Source: Chloranthus sessilifolius
Taxonomy: Eukaryota > Streptophyta > Magnoliopsida > Chloranthales > Chloranthaceae
Direction: 5' to 3'
DNA length: 64,000 nt
NCBI GenBank assembly: GCA_021018995.1
Contig: CM037588.1
Coordinates: 152,725,725-152,789,724 of the forward strand
Below the pieces are notes generated by a model, which was given only the letters and a program-made list of their open reading frames with translations, did not search any database and was not told the origin of the DNA. A program made the translations under genes and the position numbers. Of this stretch, positions 55,320-64,000 are shown piece by piece (position 1 is the stretch's first letter; each line of letters opens with the position of its first letter).

Positions 55320-57393
55320 CACCCTCAAAACTACACTTTGCTAGTCCTCGAGCAAAGAGAATGAAAAATAACTAACAATTTAGCAAATAAAATGAATGCC
55401 ACTTTTGTAGGGAACGCGATTGCATTTATCCTATGCAATAAGCCTTTAAACTCCTAAGTGATCCCTAGTGGAGGAGTTGTGTCTCCTGAAGGTTTTCAGT
55501 GAAGGTACCTACAAACTTTATAAACTAATAAATTCCAGAATTGTAGCTATACCCTTAAGTAGTTAAATGCCCGTGAAAACCTTTAAGATGCTTCTGGTCA
55601 TGCTCATTTTATTAATACTCATTCAATTCAATTCATTATTTTTCCAAAACTCATGATTCATGCCCAAAGTATCATGCGCTATTATCACTGTTAAAATTCT
55701 TTTATCTGAGAATAAGTTTAAATGAGAAGTCTTTAGATTCCATGTCTAGACTCAATCCTCACTATAGGTATGCACTCAAAAATGAAATCGCTCCGATGAA
55801 TAGTTTTACTTTTCACTCACATGTGAGATGAAATTACAACACAAATTAGAAAAGTCTCACATGTTATAAGAAAGACGGTGCATTAACGAATTTTTTAAAA
55901 GAAATCTCATTAGGAAAGATATTTGTATCTTAAGCATGCAGATACCAAATACCATAGACATTGTATAATCACTCTCCACAAGGCATTTATCACTCATGAT
56001 TAAATCAAGAAGGTATGTTCTAAGGTTGTAATGGAGCTCGGGTAAAGGTTAAGAAAGAAAGAAGAAATTTGGTTCAAATTTCTCTGAAAAATCGAAAAAA
56101 GAAACACAATTGATTTTCTGTTTTTTCACACTTTCCCCTCTTTTTTTTCTTCGAATTTTTCAGAAACTTTTCCTTTTTATCACTTTCCTCCTTTTCTTTT
56201 TCTTTTTAACACACTTTTACATATTTCTTTACCTCTTGTAGAAAGATATATTTTCTTCTTCGCTCTCCTTTTTAATTTTCTGCCATATACTCCTTGCAAC
56301 TACTATTGCCACAACTCTTTATTTCCTTTCTTGCTCTCATCTCTAATTTTTCAGAGATAAACGAGTAAGGTTTTTTAAATTGGTGTAGGGTATGATTAAT
56401 ATAACTTACAAGGAATATTTAAGATAAATTCTTTCAGTTGAGGCTCAAAGGGGGTGCAACAAGATACTTCAATATAAGGTGGGGCCTTTTGGGCACAAAC
56501 GAGCCAAAGATGGCCTTTGATCATCTCCTCTCATAATAGTAATGATGTCTATTTGCCTTGAGTTGTCACACACTGATTTCTAGCACAAAGATATAACACA
56601 TGCGAAATCAACAAATTGAGATAAAATATATGAGATTTCAGCAATTAAGAATGAAGTTCAAAGATACTCCGAAAATTTTTAGCACTCATAAAAAACAAGG
56701 ACAAACTTCCAAAGCTTACTAGGTTTTAATCTTTCTTTGGAATCTTAGGATTTCAAGTTCTATACTTAATTATCAGATTTTGGAATTAAAACAATGTGAT
56801 GGTACAAAAATTTTCAGGCATAGATCATGAAAATCATTATTCAACATATATTAAAATTAATGAGCATTCGTAGAACAACCATGGTGCAATGACAATTCCT
56901 TTACAATTTTTCGGTCATTAACAAATTAAGAATATGAGAGTAAAATTCGAAATTTATAAGTCTAACGGTTATCAGTCAATCGATTGACTCCAATTCCTCA
57001 ATCGATTGGCTGATGCACTTTTGTGATTTTTATTATTATTATTTTTTTTAATCATGAAATCTACACATATGAATCGAAAGAAATACTCTCCCAAACCTGA
57101 ATCGTCCAATGTCCTCATTGGTTGGATTTCTGGAAAGTGAATGAGACCCCCAAACCTGTTAAATACAATCAAGGACCAAAAGACTAATTAGGTGAAAGGT
57201 ATTATGACCAAAATAGAAAGCACAAATATGCAACTAAATTAAACTTTTATTAAACTGGTGCAATTTATTACACATATTGAAAATTGAATAAAATTAATCT
57301 AATTATAAAACATAATCTAAAAAATACCCTAATCTAAAACATGAAAATAAAATAAACTTTAAAGAACTCCTAAAACTAGACCCTAAAATTGAC
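55320..57393 (-). mobile_element. 3' internal region of the Tat/Ogre-like element
   Basis: Directly upstream (minus strand) of the LTR is CTCGAGGACTAGCAAAGTG and a purine-rich GAGGGTG, the well-known pre-PPT wording of Tat/Athila-type elements. The remaining 2 kb is noncoding, with two more TCAATCGATTGR motifs at about 56975-57010. Truncated at 57393 by the insertion of the next element. Confidence 0.6.
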
Positions 57394-59902
57394 TGTAATA
57401 ACCCGAAAAATCACGTCAAACGAGGACCTCGGGATCCGTGCCCGATTGGTCTTAGGTTTGACCAGGAGATAGTCCATCGATGAACTTAAGGTGAGATGAG
57501 CGGATGTGATGTGTGAACCAGTGTAGAAGAGTGGAGAGATAGAGGTGTGTAGAGTAACATACACCGATGGGTGTGTATGTGCTCCACACCGAGAAAAGAG
57601 ATAAGATAAAAAGGGTTGAAAACCCTAATTTTCATATTTTGGCTGTTGAGAGGAGTAAAGAAGAGAGAGAGAGAGAAAGAGAGGAGTAAAGGAGCTAGTG
57701 AGGAGTTATTGCAAGTTGTTGGAAGGGGATTTCTTGCGATCAAAGCGCCGGATTCGACGTGGGGGATCTGTTCAAACAAAAGCTAGAAACCTAAACCTTC
57801 CAACCCTACATTCAAATCAATTTGAGGTTGATTTAAGGTGAGATTCTTGTAAATAAATGGTGTAGATTTATAGAATAAATTGTGGTTAAAATGGGTGGAA
57901 ATTGTAGGAATATTGCTTAGAAAATAACTGAGAAAAGATTGGGGAAGAACAGCCAAAGAAGGCTGAATCTGGGCATTTCGACTAATCGAAATTGGGATTC
58001 GATTAATCGAAATTCACCAAGAAGTTGAAAAGTCAGATGACCACGAATTCGACTAATCGAATTGAATTTCGATTAGTCGACTTTGAATTTCGACTAGTCG
58101 AGTTGGGTGTCGACTAGTCGACTGAGAGCCTCCAGTGAGGAGTAAAAATGGGTTGAGGAAAATCGACCAGTCGAAATTGGATTTCGACTAGTCGAGTAAG
58201 GATTTCGACTAGTCGAATTGGACTCGATTAGTCGATTTTGTATGTTCAATTATTTAAAGGAAAATTGGACAGCTAGAACAGGGGATTTCGACTAATCGAT
58301 TTGGAGAATCGATTAATCGAAATTGGACCTCGACTAATCGATTTTGAGAATCGACTAGTCGAGTTGGATTTCGACTAATCGATTTTGAGAATCGATTAAT
58401 CGAAATTGGACCTCGACTAATCGATTTTGAGAATCGACTAGTCGAGTTGGATTTCGACTAGTCGAACCAGGAACTCGACTAGTCGACTGACTTAGTTTTT
58501 GTTGACTTTTGATTCTCACTTCAAGACTCTAGAGGGGTCTTGAGACTTATTCATTACATCTTTTGTGATGTTTTGAATGTGTTTATGTGGTACCATAGGT
58601 GGTACGTGTGGACTAGTGCACAAGGAGCCACGTGGGACCTTGATGCATTGATCAAGCGAAGACTTAAGGTAGGGAACACCTTGAACATGTACCTTATTTT
58701 ACAAGAGCATGTATGTAGTGATATAAATTTCCACTCAAATATTTTTACTGCTTAAAGAATTGTGAAAAGTGTGTGTGTGTGATATTCATAAGAGTAAATT
58801 AATGAGCCATCCCCAGGGGATGAAGAAGTAAAGAGATAAGAGCATCAGGTGTGATGCAAGTAAATGGATACATCCCAGGGATGTATCCAAAGATTGAATC
58901 ATGTTTGATAGGGCCTAACTGATATAAGATAGCACACTTACACGGTGAATAACTATAAGTAAGGCACCGATATTTTTTTTATTTGAGGTTTGATAGGTTA
59001 CGGATATCCACGACCGACACGGCAGGATATCCGTGGATCCATACGGCGGCAAAACCGTAGCGGTCGGAGGCTTATCCGTACATAGTAAGCACACCCCAGG
59101 GGTGTTGATTGAGACAAGTGAAACCCCGCCACCAATCCCCAGGGGAAAGGGGCTTGGGTACTATATGGTATTCCCAGGGAATACATTCAAACTGTCTATA
59201 TAGATGACGATGAAGGGTATCTCATCGGGGCTCGATGCTATATTGCTCGGGGATTACTTAAGTTGAAAGTTTAAGTTTTGCTTTAGGCCTTTATTCATGA
59301 GTAAATGAAAACATAAGTAATCAACAGTAAAACGAAATACTTTTTAACTGTTTCAGCAACAATTGCATAGATACATCATGCATGGCATATCATGGAATAC
59401 ATGTGAGTTATAATTTATATGTTCAAACCGTGTTTGTTCCCTATTGAGCTAGGATGTCCACTACTATGCCAGGCGCCGTGAGCAATGATCCGTGAGTGGA
59501 CCTTGCGTGTGACGAGTTGGAGCCACCTCCAGAGGACTTCTTCTAGAGGACTCCGTTGTGCCACTTTGAGGGATTTTTGGAGAGGTTTTGTACGGCTTGG
59601 TATGTCAAGCCTTGATTCTGTTTAAAATCATGTATATAAGGAGTTGGGATTTCTCTTTTGGGACGAACCATCCGTGATGATTTCTATCATCGATGGTTCG
59701 GATCGGTTCTCCATTCATGCAGAGGCATGAGGGTAGAACTGTCTTTTGGGAAGTTAATTAATATAGATTTAAATTCTGCAAACTCGTTTATTATACTTTT
59801 CTATGCTTGATATACCAGTGTTCCGTGCTTAGCTAGAGGGCACGGTCAAGATGATCGTGCTGATGGCACGGGTTTCGGGGTGCCAAAATCCGGGCTGTCA
59901 CA
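57394..59902 (+). repeat. 5' LTR of the Ty3 element, with two palindrome arrays
   Basis: TGTAATAACC...GCTGTCACA, about 2,509 bp. 57975-58490 has about twenty TCGA-N4-TCGA motifs. 58806-59186 has five CCCAGGG-centred dyads. The TATA box TATATAAG is at 59633-59640, so both arrays are in U3. An 83-bp direct repeat starts at 58325 and 58408 (GGACCTCGACTAATCG). Confidence 0.85.
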
Positions 59903-59993
59903 GTTGGTATCAGAGCTATTTTCTTTTAGCAATTCTGACAAGGGTTCTTTCGTCAGAACATAGGGGCTTCTGCTAACGAAACTTTAGTTTCAA

Positions 59994-61385
59994 ATGCAGC
60001 CGCAAATGTCAGCTAGAGGGAGAGGCCGACCAAGGGGAGGCCATCAAAGGAGTTTGCGTAGTGGAGATGATTTCATCTCTCCTACCAATAGAGTGCCTTT
60101 AGGAGGTGTTGAGGCCTCAGGGGGCAGTAGTAGCAGACAGCAGGAGGAAGAAGATCGAGATCATCAGGATCAAGATCTAAGAGAGCAAGAAAGGGTGAGA
60201 GAAAGACAAGAAGATAGAGAGGAGCGACAAAGGATGATGCACACTATGGAGACGATGGCAGCTGCCATGGCACAACAAGCCGCATCCTTTGCAGCTCATG
60301 CATCAAGAGAACAGCAGCCACCTACACCACCTGTAGGACCTGCGTTGCCTTTGCCCTCATCTTTTACAGAATTTAGGAGGATGAGACCTCCTTCATTTTC
60401 TGGGCAGGCAGACACAATGGCCGCTGAGAACTGGTTAATGGAGATGGAGAAAGTCTTTAGCGTGCTAACTTGCACGGAAGATGAGAGTGTAAGATGGGTA
60501 GCTTATATGTTGGATGGGGAGGCTGGGCCTTGGTGGAAGTCTGTGATACGGACTCGGGCTCAGGAGACCCCAGAGTTGCCTTGGACTTGGGAGGAGTTTG
60601 TTGAGGAGTTCAACAAACAATACTTTCCAGAAGTAGTGAGGAACCAGCTTGAGATACAGTTTTTACAATTAGTACAAGGGAGAATGACAGTGAGAGAATA
60701 CGGGGTAGAGTTTCTACGACTTGCCGTTTTGCTCGGATACGTCAAGTGATGAAGTCCAAGAGATTTCAGCAAGGTTTGAAGCCTGAGGTTAGAGGAGGCG
60801 TAGCTCCATTTCAACTGAGGACCTATGAAGAGGTCATGAGCAAGGCGTTGGTCGTAGAAGAGGAGAACAATAATAGATATCGACAGAGGGAACAGCAGAG
60901 AGGAGGAAATGAACAAGGGAGAACGGGGCACTATGAACCGGTGAACAAAAAGCCGAGGTTCATGGGCCAGAATCAGAAACCACAGTTTCAAGGGGGTTTC
61001 GGAAGACCGGCACAACAGCAACAACAACAATACCAACCGAGGTTTCCATTACTTGCGTCGGGGAGACCTATTCGCTATGAGAGCCCTGCCATGTCTACTG
61101 GCGCCACTGTTACACAGGGTTCTCGTACTGTTTCTTCCGCACCTCGGGAGACTTGCGCAAAGTGTGGCAAGCCTCATAGGACGGTGGATTGCAGATTGGG
61201 AACTAGGGGCTGTTTCCGATGTGGCAAGGTGGGCCACTTGATCAAGGATTGCCCCGAGACAGATAAAAGAAAGACGGTTTCAGTTGCAGCACCACGACCA
61301 ATTCAAGCAAGGAAACCGATTGTCCAGGGGAGAGCCTATGCAGTCACTGCTCAAGAAGCAGGGAACGTGCATGACGTTATCCAAG
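59994..61385 (+). pseudogene. Ty3 gag with two zinc knuckles
   Basis: ATG at 59994 (MQPQMSARGRGRPRGGHQRS), a charged coiled-coil-like stretch rich in E, R, D and Q (about 60140-60240), then the gag domain with MRPPSFSGQADTMAAENWLM. A frameshift near 60720 is followed by MKSKRFQQGLKPEVRGG (from 60749). Zinc knuckles CAKCGKPHRTVDC (61154-61192) and CFRCGKVGHLIKDC (61211-61252). Confidence 0.88.
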
Positions 61386-61560
61386 GTGACATTCCTTTTA
61401 AAATTTAAAGAAAATTTTCATTTCATTAAAACTTTAGATAGAGAAGGAGCATACATTAGGAATTGAATAGATTATTTTTCTTTTGTATATGAAAAGCTGT
61501 ATATAAATTGAGGGTGTAAATTGATGTGTAAATTAATGTATGTGTGTATGTATGCTATAG
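61386..61560 (+). other. Intron-like GT-AG insert between gag and protease
   Basis: The frame reads ...DVIQ, then at CCAAG|GTGACA enters 175 AT-rich bases with stops, and resumes after GCTATAG|GTATTC in the frame that continues to the protease motif. Removing exactly 61386-61560 joins both reading frames through one Gly codon. Length is not a multiple of three. An intron is known in Ogre elements, but at another place. A chance insertion with splice-like ends cannot be excluded. Confidence 0.5.
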
Positions 61561-62255
61561 GTATTCTAAATATATATGAAAAAGGAAGCTTCGGTGGATA
61601 TGACGCTCGAGTGTTGATAGATCCCGGGTCTACCCACTCATTCGTCACTCCACGTTTCGCTAAGAAGATGAAGATTGTTCCAGACGTTGATTTCGGTCCT
61701 ATCTGTGTCTATTCCGACCGGAGAGTTAGTAGACACGGAGTTAGCTTGCAAATCCATCATCGTAGCAGTTCGAGACTTGGAGGTGCATGAATTAGAGGCA
61801 AAGTTGATACTGTTAGACATGCAAGGGTTTGATGTGATCCTTGGCATGGACTGGTTGGCGCAACATTGTGCAACCGTCGATTGCAAGAACAAGGTGGTTA
61901 TCTTCAGACCCAACACAAGAAGACCATCTCGGTTTCAAGGAGTGAGGTCGTCATCATGCCTTGACTCGTGATAGAAGGGTAGAAAAGATGATCGAGAAAG
62001 GGTTAGATGGATACTTAGCTTTCTTAAAGGAGGACAAGGAAGAAAAGAAGCGTCATTTACGAGATAGCGGTTATGCGGGACTTGACGTGTTTCGGAAGAA
62101 TTGCTGGATTACCTCGGAAGGAGAAGTAGAATTCGCCATTGACTTAGCACCGAGGCGACTATTTCGAAAGCACCTTATAGAATGGCTCCCGCTGAGTTAA
62201 AGGAATTGAAGGAACAACTACAAGAGCTTATGGACAAGGGGTTGTTAGACCGAGC
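61561..62255 (+). pseudogene. Ty3 protease and RT leader, frameshifted
   Basis: RVLIDPGSTHSFVTPRFA carries the aspartic protease site as D-P-G instead of D-S/T-G. The second protease block LILLDMQGFDVILGMDWLAQ follows in another frame (from about 61710). [10 protein letters not shown] near 62130 is the conserved leader of Ty3 RT, again with frame changes near 62160 and 62240. Confidence 0.85.
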
Positions 62256-63737
62256 GTGTCTCCATGGGGAGCACCGGTCTTGTTTGTCAAGAAGAAGGAT
62301 GGGTCAATGCGGTTATGCATTGACTATCGGCAATTGAACAAACTCACTGTGAAGAACCGCTACCCTTTGCCTAGAATAGACGATCTATTCGACCAACTGC
62401 AAGGAGCAAGGTATTTTTCTAAGATCGACCTGAGATCGGGGTATCATCAGTTACGAGTTAAAGCTGAGGACATTCAGAAGACAGCTTTCCGGACACGGTA
62501 TGGATACTATGAATTCCTTGTGATGCCGTTTGGATTGACGAATGCTCCGGCGTCGTTTATGGATCTGATGAACCGAGTGTTTAAACCACACTTGGACTCC
62601 TGCGTTGTAGTGTTTGTTGATGACATACTAATATACTCCAAATCCAAGACGGAACACGAAGAACATTTGAGGATTGCTCTACAGACGCTACGTGAACACC
62701 AATTGTACGCCAAACTCAGCAAGTGTGAGTTTTGGTTGGAAGAAGTTAGCTTTTTGGGACATGTCGTCTCCAAGCATGGTGTCACTGTAGATCCAGCAAA
62801 GATAGAAGCAGTAGTTAAATGGGAGCAACCAAAGATGGATTGATGTCCAAGTTTTCTGGGCTTAGCAGGCTATTATCGACGTTTCGTTGAGGGGTTTTCA
62901 AAGATATCGGGACCTCTCACAAAGCTGACACGAAAAGATTCAAGGTTTGAGTGGAGTGAGACATGTGAGAAGAGTTTTCAAGAACTCAAAACGAGACTCA
63001 CTTCGGCTCCAGTATTAGCGATTCCTTCAGGCAGTGGAGGATACGCCGTGTACAGCGACGCGTCATACAATGGCCTTGGTTGTGTACTCAACCAACACAA
63101 GAAGGTGATAGCTTACGGATCAAGACAGTTGAAAGAACACGAGAAGAATTACCCGACTCATGACTTGGAACTGGCAGCAGTCATTTTTGCGCTAAAGATT
63201 TGGAGACATTATTTGTATGGTGAGACTTTTGAAATTTTCACCGATCATAAGAGCCTCCGATACTTGTTTACACAGAAAGAGCTCAACATGAGACAGCGCA
63301 GATGGATGGAATTCCTCAAGGATTACGATCGCTCCATACAATACCATCCTGGCAAGGCGAATGTAGTGGCCGATGCATTGAGTCGAAAGGGTTCAGCTCA
63401 GTTAGCTTCTTTGATTTTGGGTATGCACCGATGGAAATTATTGGAAGACCTGGCACTCTATGATGCGAACATTGAGTCAAAGGACACTGGATCCTTTTTG
63501 GCTAACATATCAGTAAAGCCAGTGATATTTGAGCATATCCACGATCTACAGATGAAAGATCCGACATTAACAAAGATTCATCAAGACGTGAGTGAAGGCA
63601 TCAGGTCGGACTTCTCAGTAAAAGAAGATGGTTCCTTATTGTTTAAAGGCCGTCTATGCATTCCGGACAATGCCGATCTAAGACGCAAACGATTCTTGAT
63701 GAGGCCCATAAGTCAAATTATGCTATCCACCTGGTAG
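62256..63737 (+). pseudogene. Ty3 reverse transcriptase and RNase H
   Basis: RT from [20 protein letters not shown] to [15 protein letters not shown] with an intact F-V-D-D catalytic motif (62614-62625). One in-frame TGA at 62841-62843, then [20 protein letters not shown] and RNase H with [33 protein letters not shown] and [11 protein letters not shown]. The frame ends at a TAG (63735-63737) where the integrase continues in another frame. Confidence 0.92.
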
Positions 63738-64000
63738 CACCAAAATGTACCAAGACTTGAAAAGAATTCTGGTGGAAGAGGATGAAACAAGGCGTGGCGT
63801 ATGTATCGATGTTTGACTTGTCGACAAGTGAAGGTTGATCATAGACATCTGCGGGACTATTGCAACCTTTACCAATATGGAAGTGGGAATCGATCTCGAT
63901 GGATTTCATTGTTGGATTACCCCGTCGCCAAGAGACACAATGCCATTTGGGTGCGTCGTGAACGATTGACCAAATCAGCACTTTTGCCATACAACACTAC
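63600..64000 (+). pseudogene. Ty3 integrase N-terminal part, cut by window end
   Basis: Remnants of the HHCC zinc domain and MYQDL/FWWKRMK blocks (about 63745-63790), then SISMDFIVGLPRR near 63890 with the first catalytic Asp, in changing frames. LTKSALLPYNT ends the window. Confidence 0.8.

Larger units (their letters stand above)
57394..64000 (+). mobile_element. Ty3/gypsy retrotransposon with 2.5-kb LTR (chromovirus-like, Del/Tekay-type), cut by window end
   Basis: 5' LTR 57394-59902, PBS TGGTATCAGAGC at 59905-59916, then gag, protease, RT, RNase H and integrase, the Ty3 order. An RGRGRPRG-rich gag start and long LTRs suggest the Del/Tekay lineage. At least five frameshifts make this copy inactive. 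Inserted into the Tat-like element. The 3' half of integrase and the 3' LTR lie outside. Confidence 0.92.

Overview
This window looks like nuclear DNA of a flowering plant with a large, repeat-rich genome. Two intact spliced host genes are visible. One encodes plastid ribosomal protein L24 (RPL24, + strand); the other is a two-exon C2H2 zinc-finger gene (- strand). Almost everything else is transposable-element DNA, much of it nested and decayed. The sequence alone does not fix the species.

Layout. 1-3.9 kb: a Mutator-like element (MULE) with a Ulp1-type protease end (+) facing a decayed transposase (-), followed by an array of ATCGAT palindromes. 4-6.1 kb: a MITE and the RPL24 upstream region. 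6.1-27.2 kb: RPL24, four coding exons (567 nt with stop) spread over 21.1 kb. Intron 1 (10.9 kb) holds an RTE LINE remnant and a gag-only Ty3 retrotransposon inserted cleanly into an L1 fragment (TSD GTTAT). Intron 3 (9.4 kb) holds an antisense L1 that itself carries two MITEs and a solo LTR. 27.36-28.32 kb: a solo LTR (TSD ATATG) just past the RPL24 stop. 28.3-39.4 kb: no gene recognised; hAT-like and Tourist-like MITEs, foldbacks, SINEs and microsatellites. 39.5-43.5 kb: the zinc-finger gene with a TATA box and upstream ORFs. 44.6-50.05 kb: a complete but inactivated Ty1/copia element. 50.1-53.9 kb: more MITEs. 53.96-57.39 kb: the 3' part of a Tat/Ogre-like element (-). 57.39-64 kb: a Ty3 element with a 2.5 kb LTR inserted into that Tat-like element and running off the window.

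The most unusual signal is shared by unrelated elements. The U3 part of at least five LTR families, and the DNA upstream of the MULE transposase, carry arrays of about 12-bp dyad-symmetric motifs, mostly built on TCGA. In one LTR a second array keeps its arms complementary while the bases themselves change. Other points of interest are a GT-AG intron-like insert in the Ty3 gag-pol, a copia copy whose nonsense codons nearly all fit C-to-T/G-to-A change, and a possible RPL24 poly(A) signal supplied by the solo LTR. Nothing here is bacterial, organellar or CRISPR-like.
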